A DNA stretch of 8,514 nt, from assembly GCA_020027635.1 (NCBI GenBank), contig JAHKKL010000057.1:1-8514 (forward strand), read 5' to 3'. The position numbers and the translations under genes are program-made. Origin of the DNA: Gammaproteobacteria bacterium (GTDB lineage: Bacteria; Pseudomonadota; Gammaproteobacteria; UBA9214). Each line of letters begins with the position of its first letter. Positions within the stretch are counted from its first letter, which is position 1. Under the pieces are notes generated by a model. It was not told the origin of the DNA. It made no database searches and saw only the letters and a program-made list of their open reading frames with translations. Of this stretch, positions 1-8,209 are shown piece after piece.

Positions 1-2252
<2,252 letters not shown>

Positions 2253-2310
2253 AGAATCTCCTGGGTACATCATAGGGCTGATCAGGGCATTGCCTGGCAA
2301 ACTGGCGATT

Positions 2311-2339
2311 CCTCCCGGTGGCCTGCCGCCGTCGGGAGG
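2311..2339 (-). repeat. Inverted repeat (hairpin) in the acnA leader
   Basis: CCTCCCG at 2311-2317 and CGGGAGG at 2333-2339 form a perfect 7-bp, GC-rich stem with a 15-base loop. On the minus strand it lies just after the candidate -10 box and about 60 bases before the acnA start. No run of T follows it, so it is not a standard terminator. It could be a leader RNA structure or an operator near the transcription start. Confidence 0.4.
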
Positions 2340-2344
2340 CGGTG

Positions 2345-2350
2345 ATTATA
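2345..2350 (-). promoter_or_regulatory. Candidate -10 box for acnA
   Basis: The minus strand reads TATAAT here, a perfect sigma-70 -10 hexamer preceded by TG, in the 123-base gap between hflD and acnA. At a 17-base spacer the -35 position reads CATCCC, which is poor, so the promoter would rely on the -10 or on an activator. It would give acnA a leader of roughly 85 bases. This is inferred from sequence only; read-through from the hflD operon is also possible. Confidence 0.45.
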
Positions 2351-2375
2351 CATGCAAACCGTCGACCGGGATGGT

Positions 2376-3011
2376 TCAACGACCCGTTCGCGCCTCGTCC
2401 AGCAAGGATTCGAGCGCCTCCTGCAGGGCCTTGCGCCGCAGTATCAGCGTCAGACGCCGGCCGCCGCACTGGCGCCATAAGACGGCGGCGCGGATGGCCG
2501 CCAGCAACAGGGTGCGAATCAGGTTCTGGTTGTCCGGATTGCCGAGTATTCCCGGATTGCCGTTGACCAGCACCTGTGGACGCAACGTGCTCACGGTCTG
2601 CTTGTAGGCATCGGCCAGGCTGGCGATAACGTCGGGGTGCGTCATGTCGTGCAACTGGGCCTCCCCGCGCGTTTTGTCAATGACGGCGCGGATGCGCCCC
2701 AGCATGACCTGCTGCCTGGCGAGCTTGCGTTCCAGGTACAGCACGGTGATGGCGTAGCGCGTCAGTTCGAGATCACGCCGGCCCCTGTGGCTGCTGATCT
2801 GGCCGAGGGCCGTCTCCAGCCCTGACTGGATCCCGTCAAGACCGCCGAACACGGTATCCGGCGATGCCGGGTCCGTGTTGAACAGGCCCGCAAGGCAGGC
2901 GTGCAGGGCAGTGCTGTCGCGGTACCTGCCGGCCGCGGTCTGCTGTACCAGTTTGACCGCCTGAAACAACCCGGCCAGGGCGATGGCGAGATGTCGCGGA
3001 TTCGCTTTCAT
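2376..3011 (-). CDS. hflD: HflD, high-frequency-lysogenization / MnmA-linked membrane-associated protein
   Basis: A 211-residue protein of the HflD family (usual length about 205-213). In E. coli HflD is a peripheral inner-membrane protein that binds the phage lambda CII regulator and affects lysogeny; its role in hosts without lambda is not settled. The family signature is visible: an N-terminal ALAGLFQAVKLVQQ segment, VFGG near residue 55, ELTRY, LERKL, and RTLLLAAIRAAVLW with a following GGRRL near the C-terminus, all matching E. coli HflD as I recall it. The protein is mostly helical with no signal peptide or clear membrane span. It starts 34 bases after mnmA and is the usual downstream partner of that gene. 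The ATG at 3011 has no good Shine-Dalgarno sequence, so translation may be coupled to mnmA. Normally purB follows; here acnA does. Confidence 0.93.
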   Translation of the reverse strand: MKANPRHLAIALAGLFQAVKLVQQTAAGRYRDSTALHACLAGLFNTDPASPDTVFGGLDGIQSGLETALGQISSHRGRRDLELTRYAITVLYLERKLARQQVMLGRIRAVIDKTRGEAQLHDMTHPDVIASLADAYKQTVSTLRPQVLVNGNPGILGNPDNQNLIRTLLLAAIRAAVLWRQCGGRRLTLILRRKALQEALESLLDEARTGR

Positions 3012-3045
3012 GATATGAGGTTTATGCCTGCGCCCCGTTAATCAT

Positions 3046-4122
3046 TCATAGGGCCGCCTCGATGATGCCTCCGCCCAGGCAGATCTCGCCGTCGTAGAAC
3101 ACCACCGATTGTCCGGGCGTGACCGCGCGTTGCGGTTCCCTGAATTCGACGATGCCGGTGCCCTCCGAACCGCGGGTGACGAGGCAGGGCTGGTCCGGCT
3201 GCCGGTAGCGGATACGGGCGGTACAGGTGAACGGCAGTGCCGGGGCCGATCCGGCGATCCAGTGCAAGCGCCCGGCACGCAGGCGCCGGTTGAACAAGGC
3301 CGGGTGATTGCTCCCCTGGACGACGCGCAGGATATTGTTCCCCAGGTCCTTGTCCGCGACATACCACGGTTCCCTCGCCGACCCCTTTCTGCCGCCGATA
3401 CCCAGCCCCTGTCTCTGGCCGATGGTATGGAACATAAGTCCCTGGTGTTCGCCGATGATTTTATCATCCAGCGTCCTTATTTCCCCCGGCCGCCGCGGCA
3501 GGTAGCGCTCCAGGAATTCACGGAATTTCCTCTCACCGATGAAGCAGATGCCGGTGCTGTCCTTCTTGTCGTGATTCTGAAACCCGGCCTGCGCGGCCAG
3601 TTCGCGCACCACCGTCTTCTCCAGGTGACCGATCGGGAAGAGACTGCGTTCGAGCCGCGACTGGTTCAGGGTGTACAGAAAGTAGGTCTGGTCCTTCTTG
3701 CCGTCCACCGCCCTCAGCAGACGTGTCATGCCGTCCTTTCCGACTCGGGCATAATGGCCAGTTGCGATGGCATCGGCGCCGTGAGCCAGCGCGAAATCGA
3801 GGAAGGCGCGGAACTTGATTTCCTGGTTGCACAGGATGTCGGGATTCGGCGTACGCCCGGCCTGGTATTCATCCAGGAAGTGCCTGAATACGCGGTTCCA
3901 ATATTCCGCCGAGAAGCTGACCGTCTGCAATCCGATGTCCAGGCGTTCGCAGACGCCGCGGGCATCCTGCAGGTCCTGTTTGGCCGGACAGTAGGCCTCA
4001 TCGTCATCGTCATCCCAGTTTTTCATGAAGACGGCGCTTAGCTCGTGGCCTGCCTGCTTGAGCAGCAGCGCGGCGACCGCGGAATCCACGCCCCCGGACA
4101 ACCCAACCACGACCCGGCTCAT
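3046..4122 (-). CDS. mnmA: tRNA-specific 2-thiouridylase MnmA
   Basis: MnmA (TrmU) uses ATP and a relayed persulfide sulfur to thiolate U34 at the wobble position of tRNA-Lys, -Glu and -Gln in the cytoplasm. The 358-residue product is a normal length. The N-terminal ATP-pyrophosphatase domain carries the PP-loop SGGVDS at 9-14. The nucleophile Cys98 sits in TPNPDILCNQEIKF, and the second catalytic Cys193 in KKDSTGICFIGERKF, equivalent to E. coli Cys102 and Cys199. GEHQGLMFHTIGQRQGLGIGG (224 on) and the C-terminal VTPGQSVVFYDGEICLGGGII complete the family pattern. A short acidic run, NWDDDDDEAYC (35-45), is slightly more acidic than in E. coli but in the expected place. The ATG at 4122 has a weak upstream GAAG. 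It is the third gene of the nudJ operon, 33 bases after the unknown exported gene and 34 before hflD. Confidence 0.98.
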   Translation of the reverse strand: MSRVVVGLSGGVDSAVAALLLKQAGHELSAVFMKNWDDDDDEAYCPAKQDLQDARGVCERLDIGLQTVSFSAEYWNRVFRHFLDEYQAGRTPNPDILCNQEIKFRAFLDFALAHGADAIATGHYARVGKDGMTRLLRAVDGKKDQTYFLYTLNQSRLERSLFPIGHLEKTVVRELAAQAGFQNHDKKDSTGICFIGERKFREFLERYLPRRPGEIRTLDDKIIGEHQGLMFHTIGQRQGLGIGGRKGSAREPWYVADKDLGNNILRVVQGSNHPALFNRRLRAGRLHWIAGSAPALPFTCTARIRYRQPDQPCLVTRGSEGTGIVEFREPQRAVTPGQSVVFYDGEICLGGGIIEAAL

Positions 4123-4155
4123 TTTTCTTCAGACCGGTCGCCGCGCAAACGCCCC

Positions 4156-4758
4156 TTATTCATTTTCGGGTGCACCGCCGGCTTTCCAGACCTCGAGCCT
4201 TGCGATATAGGGCGGCTGGCCGTTGTCCAGGAACCAGGAGTCGACGGCATAACGGTCTCCGTTGCCGGTTTCCTCGATGACCGCGGTCGTGTGCGGCATG
4301 CCGACAAACAGCCCGAAACGGGTCGAGCGTTCGAGAACCCGATGATGGCGCAGCAGTCCGCCACGCTCCAGCAGGCGCAGATAGGTGGTGGTGTTGGTGG
4401 ATTCGTCGATACAGTCGAGTTGTCCAGGTTGTCCGAAACCGCGCAGATTTCTGCCGAGGTCGCGGTACGTCCCGGTATGCCGGCCGACGATGTCCTCGAA
4501 GCGCGCAATGGATCGGGCAATGGCCAGGCGTTCTTCCTCCGCTGTCATTGCCGGTTTTCGCAGCGGTTGCGTGACCATGCCCCATTCATCCTGCGACAGG
4601 GAATCGGTCACTATGGTTGTGCAGCTGTGATCGAAGCAGACGGTGTAGCGTTCCGGGGTCGGTTCCGTGATCTTGTCGACAGGCATGAAAAACGATGCCG
4701 CCTGCAGGCCGGATGGCAGGAAAGCCAATGGCAGGATCATGCGCCGGATCTTATTCAA
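4156..4758 (-). CDS. Exported protein of unknown function, possible transglutaminase-like/cysteine-peptidase-like fold
   Basis: I do not recognise a named family. The 200-residue product begins MNKIRRMILPLAFLPSGLQA, a short positively charged and hydrophobic signal peptide with likely cleavage after residue 20, so it should be periplasmic. The start is a TTG at 4756-4758 inside the end of nudJ (8-base overlap). The next ATG (4740, residue 7) would remove the charged N-terminal part of the signal, so TTG is preferred. Cys41 and Cys46 (CFDHSC) could form a disulfide. The most conserved-looking stretches are LDCIDESTNTTTYLRLL (Cys116), MPHTTAVIEE (His156) and YAVDSWFLDNG (Asp173). Order and spacing of Cys, His, Asp resemble transglutaminase-like or papain-like cysteine enzymes, but that is inference and could be wrong. 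Translational overlap with nudJ and the short gap to mnmA put it in the same operon, although its job appears unrelated to tRNA thiolation. Confidence 0.85.
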   Translation of the reverse strand: MNKIRRMILPLAFLPSGLQAASFFMPVDKITEPTPERYTVCFDHSCTTIVTDSLSQDEWGMVTQPLRKPAMTAEEERLAIARSIARFEDIVGRHTGTYRDLGRNLRGFGQPGQLDCIDESTNTTTYLRLLERGGLLRHHRVLERSTRFGLFVGMPHTTAVIEETGNGDRYAVDSWFLDNGQPPYIARLEVWKAGGAPENE

Positions 4759-5197
4759 TGTCCGCGAGTACCGATAGCGGGTAACGCGTTCCCGCGAGGT
4801 AGTCCTCTATCGATTTCAACACCAGCGGACTGCGCAGCATTTGAGGCTGCCGGCGTATCTCCCCGACGCTCAGCCAGAGAGTGCCTTCAATCGACTCGTC
4901 AAGGCGACGGTTGGCATCGTGGCAGATGCCTGAGCCGGCAAAGGTCACGCGCAGGTAGGTTATTCCCTTTACCGGGTGACGCCACCGGTACATACCGATG
5001 ATCGCGGCAGGCTGGAAGTGCCAGCCCGTCTCTTCGAGAGTTTCCCTGATAACAGCCGAGACCAGGCTCTCGCCATCCTCCAGGTGTCCTGCGGGTTGAT
5101 TGAACACCGTACGTCCGGATTCCCGTTCCTGAACCAGGAGAAAACGCCCGTTCTGTTCAATCACGGCGGCGACGGTTACATGTGGCGTCCAAACCAT
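4751..5197 (-). CDS. nudJ: Nudix hydrolase, NudJ (YmfB) type
   Basis: A 148-residue Nudix pyrophosphohydrolase; E. coli NudJ hydrolyses nucleoside di- and triphosphates and hydroxymethylpyrimidine diphosphate and is Mg2+-dependent. The Nudix box is complete: Gly37, Glu43, then RETLEETGW at 51-59, which supplies the metal-binding glutamates. The preceding NQPAGHLE and the C-terminal LRSPLVLKSIEDYLAGTRYPL match E. coli NudJ, and the length fits (153 in E. coli). The ATG at 5197 fits the family N-terminus (PHVTVAAV), but its ribosome-binding site is weak. It is the first gene of the minus-strand operon, and NudJ next to MnmA is a common gammaproteobacterial arrangement. Its stop TAA (4751-4753) lies inside the beginning of the next gene. 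The exact substrate cannot be read from the sequence. Confidence 0.93.
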   Translation of the reverse strand: MVWTPHVTVAAVIEQNGRFLLVQERESGRTVFNQPAGHLEDGESLVSAVIRETLEETGWHFQPAAIIGMYRWRHPVKGITYLRVTFAGSGICHDANRRLDESIEGTLWLSVGEIRRQPQMLRSPLVLKSIEDYLAGTRYPLSVLADIE

Positions 5198-5220
5198 TTC
5201 TTATAATTTCAATTAGTTAG

Positions 5221-5226
5221 ATTGTA
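5221..5226 (-). promoter_or_regulatory. Possible -10 box for the nudJ-mnmA-hflD operon
   Basis: The minus strand reads TACAAT, 24 bases before the nudJ ATG, in an AT-rich stretch (5198-5230). The -35 region 17-18 bases upstream (TTCCCG or TTTCCC) is poor. A leader of only about 15-20 bases would fit the lack of a clear Shine-Dalgarno sequence. Weak evidence. Confidence 0.3.
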
Positions 5227-5361
5227 GTTATGCCATGTGTGCACGGGAAAAGGCCAGTTATCACTCGACCAGGGAATGGTTAAGGATAGCAGTACCCGTG
5301 CAGCGCCTACCGGCCTGAAAACACGTGATAAATGGCACTCGCACAACATATTCGATTCACC

Positions 5362-5367
5362 TATAAT
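5362..5367 (+). promoter_or_regulatory. Candidate -10 box for the 306-residue exported protein gene
   Basis: Perfect TATAAT in the divergent region between nudJ and the gene starting at 5477. No good -35 hexamer lies at 16-18 bases (TCGCAC at 17). Transcription from here would give a leader of about 100 bases containing the direct repeat at 5426-5454. The rest of the 279-base gap (5198-5476) shows no convincing gene. Confidence 0.45.
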
Positions 5368-5425
5368 TCGACTTCATTTTCGTATTGCGGCTTCCCCGTG
5401 CGGTGTTGCCCCGGTGCATAAATGT

Positions 5426-5454
5426 AATGTCAAACAAACACTAAATGTCAAACA
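5426..5454 (+). repeat. 11-base direct repeat in the leader of the 306-residue protein gene
   Basis: AATGTCAAACA occurs exactly at 5426-5436 and again at 5444-5454, a period of 18 bases, ending 23 bases before the start codon and close to the ribosome-binding site. Two exact copies so close together suggest a binding site for a dimeric regulator or a slipped duplication; no known operator is recognised. Confidence 0.6.
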
Positions 5455-5463
5455 TGTCTGTGA

Positions 5464-5468
5464 GGAGG
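5464..5468 (+). promoter_or_regulatory. Ribosome-binding site fixing the start at 5477
   Basis: GGAGG within a GAGGAGGAG run, eight bases before ATG 5477. It decides between this start, the much longer open frame from 5237 (which has no signal peptide at its front) and the ATG at 5486. Confidence 0.8.
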
Positions 5469-5476
5469 AGTGGGTA

Positions 5477-6397
5477 ATGATCGCCATGCTGAGAAAAGCA
5501 ATTCTGGTAGGAATCTTCTATGTCTTGTCTGTCGGCAGTGCAATGGCGGCGGATGTGCTGATGCCTTTCGTGTTGGCCTACAAGACAACGGGTGATGTCA
5601 GTACCGTAGCTTCCGCCGTCAAGAGCAAGCTCACCGGTGCCGGATTCACAGTTGTCGGTGAATATTCGCCCTATGCGGGGGCCGACATCATCGTGGTCAC
5701 CAACGACGCCCTGAAGGCTGCCGCCGCCAAATCTGAACGCGGTGGCTACGGCGCGGCGCAGCGTGTTGCCGTCACCAAGAACGGTGATGACGTCGAGGTC
5801 ACCTATACCAACCCGGTGTACATGGCGGCCGTCTACCGTATGGCGAGCGATCTCTCCGATGTTCGCGCCCAGCTGCAAAAAGCCCTCGGCGCCGAGTCGG
5901 ATTTCGGCTCTGAAAAGAACCTGACGGCCGATGACCTGCGCAAATATCATTACACGGTCATGATGGAATATTTCGACGATCCCAGTGATCTGGCCGAGTA
6001 CGGCAGCCATGCCGAAGCCGTCAAGGCTGTCGAGGATGCCCTGGCGGCCGGCCAGGGGGGGACTGCCAAGGTCTACCGAATTGACATACCCGGGAAGGAC
6101 GAAACTGTTTTCGGCGTCGCCATGAAGGGTGTCAACGCCGAGGACTGCAGCGGTGACGAGTTCATCATGAGCCGCATCGACAAGAGCACTCCACGTCATA
6201 CCGCCCACCTGCCCTATGAGATACTGGTCAACGGCAACCAGGCTGAAGCTCTCTACGGACGTTTCCGTATCGCCATCGACTGGCCGCATCTGCCGATGGT
6301 GGCCAGCCAGACGGGTGCGACCTTTTTCAGCATCATGTGCTCGCCGAATGCTATAGAGGAAGCGCTCACCAAGGCTTCCGGTGGCGAGGAAAAGTAA
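5477..6397 (+). CDS. Exported protein of unknown function, DUF302-like features
   Basis: A 306-residue protein that I cannot assign to a characterised family. The chosen ATG follows a strong GGAGG and gives a clear signal peptide: MIAMLRKA, a hydrophobic core, then SAMA|ADV with likely cleavage after residue 24, so a soluble periplasmic or secreted product. The segment from about 31 to 138 (AVKSKLTGAGFTVVGEY, IIVVTNDALK, QRVAVTKNGDDVEVTYTNP) resembles the alternating strand-helix layout of DUF302 (TT1751-like) domains. A second related module may lie from about 178 to 297 (AEAVKAVEDAL, HLPYEILVNGNQAEALYGRF, FFSIMCSP). This resemblance is by eye only. Only two cysteines remain in the mature protein (Cys224, Cys288); there is no CXXC or heme motif. 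It is monocistronic: divergent from nudJ, with its own -10 box and a strong terminator. Its base use is similar to that of its neighbours. Confidence 0.9.
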   Translation: MIAMLRKAILVGIFYVLSVGSAMAADVLMPFVLAYKTTGDVSTVASAVKSKLTGAGFTVVGEYSPYAGADIIVVTNDALKAAAAKSERGGYGAAQRVAVTKNGDDVEVTYTNPVYMAAVYRMASDLSDVRAQLQKALGAESDFGSEKNLTADDLRKYHYTVMMEYFDDPSDLAEYGSHAEAVKAVEDALAAGQGGTAKVYRIDIPGKDETVFGVAMKGVNAEDCSGDEFIMSRIDKSTPRHTAHLPYEILVNGNQAEALYGRFRIAIDWPHLPMVASQTGATFFSIMCSPNAIEEALTKASGGEEK

Positions 6398-6411
6398 GCA
6401 ATTTCTCAACC

Positions 6412-6433
6412 CTGCCGGCATCCGTGCCGGCAG
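6412..6433 (+). repeat. Hairpin with UCCG tetraloop after the 306-residue protein gene
   Basis: CTGCCGGCA (6412-6420) and TGCCGGCAG (6425-6433) pair perfectly over 9 bp around the loop TCCG. It begins 14 bases after the stop codon and 14 bases before the terminator stem. With no T run of its own it may act as a 3' stabilising hairpin rather than a terminator. Confidence 0.7.
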
Positions 6434-6447
6434 ACGCCGGATCCAGG

Positions 6448-6478
6448 GACCCCTGCCATCGGCAGGGGTCTTTTTTTT
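6448..6478 (+). terminator. Rho-independent terminator of the 306-residue protein gene
   Basis: GACCCCTGCC (6448-6457) pairs perfectly with GGCAGGGGTC (6461-6470) over 10 bp around the three-base loop ATC, followed at once by eight T (6471-6478). It separates the upstream gene from icd. Confidence 0.95.
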
Positions 6479-6555
6479 GACCGCATCCTGTACACTTTCA
6501 GCCAGCGGAACGAATTCATCACTTTATTAAATTACACTTCGCGAAGGACGGTTTC

Positions 6556-7812
6556 ATGGCATACAAGAGTATTGCGGTCCCGGCAACCGGCGAGAGGATC
6601 CAGGTCAAGGCTGACGGCTCACTGATGGTGCCGAACCGCCCGGTCATCCCTTATATCGAGGGTGATGGCATCGGGGTGGACATCACGCCGGTCATGCGCC
6701 GGGTGGTGGATGCTGTCGTTGAACGCGCCTATGCAGCGAAGCGATCCATTGCCTGGATGGAGATCTATGCCGGAGAGAAGGCCAACGAGGTCTATGGCGA
6801 GAACACCTGGCTGCCGGAGGAGACCCTGGATGCCATTCGTGACTATACGGTCGCGATCAAGGGCCCCCTGACGACACCGGTCGGCGGCGGCATCCGTTCC
6901 CTGAATGTATCGCTTCGCCAGGAACTCGATTTGTACGTCTGCCAGCGGCCGGTTCGCTATTTTGAAGGCACCCCCAGCCCGCTCAGGGAGCCTGAAAAAA
7001 CCGACATGGTGATCTTTCGCGAGAATTCCGAGGACATCTACGCCGGCATCGAGTGGAAAGCCGGCAGCGCGGAAGTCAGCAAGGTCATCGATTTCCTGCA
7101 GAACGAGATGGGAGTCAAGAAGATCCGTTTCCCGGCAAGCTCCGCAATCGGCATCAAACCGGTATCGGAAGAGGGCAGCAAGCGCCTGGTGCGCAAGGCG
7201 ATCCAGTATGCCATTGATCAGGACCGCGGGTCGGTTACCCTGGTTCACAAGGGCAACATCATGAAATTCACCGAAGGTGCCTTCAAGAGCTGGGGTTACG
7301 AACTCGCCAGGGAGGAATTCGGCGCAACCGAACTCGATGGCGGACCCTGGTGCCGTCTGGAGAACCCCGCAACCGGCAGGGAGATCATCATCAAGGATGT
7401 TATCGCCGATGCGTTCCTGCAGCAGATTCTGCTGCGCCCGGAGGATTACAGCGTCATTGCGACACTCAACCTTAACGGAGACTATATTTCCGATGCACTG
7501 GCAGCGCAGGTCGGAGGCATCGGCATGGCGCCGGGCGCCAACCTGTCCGACAGTGTCGGTTTGTTCGAGGCCACGCACGGGACTGCACCCAAGTACGCCG
7601 GAAAAAATATGGTTAACCCGAGCTCACTGATCTTGTCTGCGGAAATGATGCTGAGGCACCTGGGATGGAAGGAGGCGGCTGACAGGATCATCAAAGGACT
7701 GTCGGGCGCGATCGCCGCCAGGACAGTGACCTATGATCTGGCACGCCTGATGGAAGGCGCGACCAAGATAAGCTGCTCACAGTTTGGCGAAGCAATAATA
7801 TCCCACGCCTGA
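6556..7812 (+). CDS. icd: NADP-dependent isocitrate dehydrogenase (Icd)
   Basis: Oxidatively decarboxylates isocitrate to 2-oxoglutarate with NADP+ in the TCA cycle, as a cytosolic homodimer. The 418-residue product compares with 416 in E. coli. The substrate loop IRSLNVSLRQ has Ser115, equivalent to the AceK phosphorylation site Ser113, with Arg121, Arg131 and Arg155 as the other isocitrate ligands. Catalytic Tyr162 (ENSEDIYAG), Lys232 (VHKGNIMKFTEGAF) and the metal-binding Asp309 (NLNGDYISDALA) are present. NADP selectivity is indicated by Lys347-Tyr348 in HGTAPKYAGK and Arg397 in VTYDLAR. The ATG follows AAGGA (6544-6548) by seven bases. The 77 bases between the upstream terminator and the start are AT-rich near 6511-6540, but I see no clear -35/-10 pair. 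It converges with the csp gene. Confidence 0.98.
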   Translation: MAYKSIAVPATGERIQVKADGSLMVPNRPVIPYIEGDGIGVDITPVMRRVVDAVVERAYAAKRSIAWMEIYAGEKANEVYGENTWLPEETLDAIRDYTVAIKGPLTTPVGGGIRSLNVSLRQELDLYVCQRPVRYFEGTPSPLREPEKTDMVIFRENSEDIYAGIEWKAGSAEVSKVIDFLQNEMGVKKIRFPASSAIGIKPVSEEGSKRLVRKAIQYAIDQDRGSVTLVHKGNIMKFTEGAFKSWGYELAREEFGATELDGGPWCRLENPATGREIIIKDVIADAFLQQILLRPEDYSVIATLNLNGDYISDALAAQVGGIGMAPGANLSDSVGLFEATHGTAPKYAGKNMVNPSSLILSAEMMLRHLGWKEAADRIIKGLSGAIAARTVTYDLARLMEGATKISCSQFGEAIISHA

Positions 7813-7823
7813 ACGGCGTGGGA
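7801..7823. terminator. Hairpin at the icd/csp junction, possible bidirectional terminator
   Basis: TCCCACGCC (7801-7809) and GGCGTGGGA (7815-7823) form a perfect 9-bp stem with a five-base loop that contains the icd stop codon TGA (7810-7812). On the plus strand no T run follows. On the minus strand, reading out of csp, the stem is followed by TATTATTG, somewhat T-rich, so it fits better as the csp terminator. Confidence 0.6.
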
Positions 7824-7861
7824 GCACCTCGAGGATCAACGCGCTGGAATGCGCCAGAGGG

Positions 7862-8071
7862 TTATTGATCGGCCGCCGTGATGTTTGCGGCCTGCAATCC
7901 CTTTGGCCCCTCGGTGATTTCGAACTGTACCTTCTGACCTTCGTTCAAGGTCTTGTAACCATCCATCTGAATGGCAGAGAAATGCGCAAACACGTCTTCG
8001 CCGCCTTCATCCGGAGATATAAAACCATAACCCTTGGAATTGCTGAACCACTTCACTGTACCAATTGCCAT
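7862..8071 (-). CDS. cspD: Cold-shock-domain protein, CspD type
   Basis: A 69-residue single cold-shock domain that binds single-stranded nucleic acid. RNP1 is visible as KGYGFI (13-18) and RNP2 as VFAHFS (27-32), after the typical start MAIGTVKWF. The stretch AIQMDGYKTLNEGQ and the position between icd and clpS match CspD, which in E. coli is a stationary-phase inhibitor of DNA replication; the product is somewhat shorter than E. coli CspD (74) and close to CspA length, so a general Csp role is possible. The start at 8071 is set by AGGAAGG (8078-8084) and the conserved N-terminus. An in-frame extension to 8110 is rejected. A long leader and a hairpin next to the ribosome-binding site suggest control at the RNA level. 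Confidence 0.92.
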   Translation of the reverse strand: MAIGTVKWFSNSKGYGFISPDEGGEDVFAHFSAIQMDGYKTLNEGQKVQFEITEGPKGLQAANITAADQ

Positions 8072-8086
8072 ATCATCCCTTCCTGA

Positions 8087-8108
8087 GACATGCCTCTGAC
8101 GGCATGTC
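8087..8108 (-). promoter_or_regulatory. Hairpin immediately upstream of the csp ribosome-binding site
   Basis: GACATGCC (8087-8094) and GGCATGTC (8101-8108) form a perfect 8-bp stem with a six-base loop. In the csp mRNA the hairpin ends two bases before AGGAAGG. It could limit or guide ribosome access depending on temperature, as known for leaders of cspA-family genes; the specific effect is inferred. Confidence 0.5.
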
Positions 8109-8181
8109 ATCCGTCATTCCTATCTACAGGCATCACCGGCAGCCCCCCGGTCGAGAACATCCCGGATTATCCTCCCCCACC

Positions 8182-8196
8182 GGCCGGAATCCGGCC
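8182..8196. repeat. Short GC-rich inverted repeat in the csp leader
   Basis: GGCCGG (8182-8187) and CCGGCC (8191-8196) flank AAT, a compact 6-bp stem. If the csp promoter above is right, it lies about 10-20 bases into the csp transcript. Function unknown. Confidence 0.4.
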
Positions 8197-8209
8197 AAGC
8201 GGCTTATAA

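Noticed and set aside
3109..4041. Plus-strand open frame of 310 codons
   Set aside because: Antisense to mnmA, whose catalytic motifs are all intact on the minus strand.
4045..5001. Plus-strand open frame of 318 codons
   Set aside because: It spans the antisense of three genes (mnmA start, unknown exported gene, nudJ) and has no signal or domain.
5240..5302. 8-base inverted repeat TGCACGGG ... CCCGTGCA
   Set aside because: The arms are 47 bases apart and short; it could be chance, although both lie in the nudJ divergent promoter region.
5237..5476. N-terminal extension of the 306-residue protein
   Set aside because: The frame is open but has no ribosome-binding site, covers the likely promoter, and would bury the signal peptide from residue 81 onward.
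5441..6421. Minus-strand open frame of 326 codons
   Set aside because: Antisense to the 306-residue gene, which has the ribosome-binding site, signal peptide and terminator on the plus strand.
6619..7578. Minus-strand open frame of 319 codons
   Set aside because: Shadow of icd in the opposite strand.
8072..8110. N-terminal extension of the cold-shock protein to an upstream ATG
   Set aside because: The family begins at MAIGTVKWF, and the extension would translate through the ribosome-binding site and the leader hairpin.
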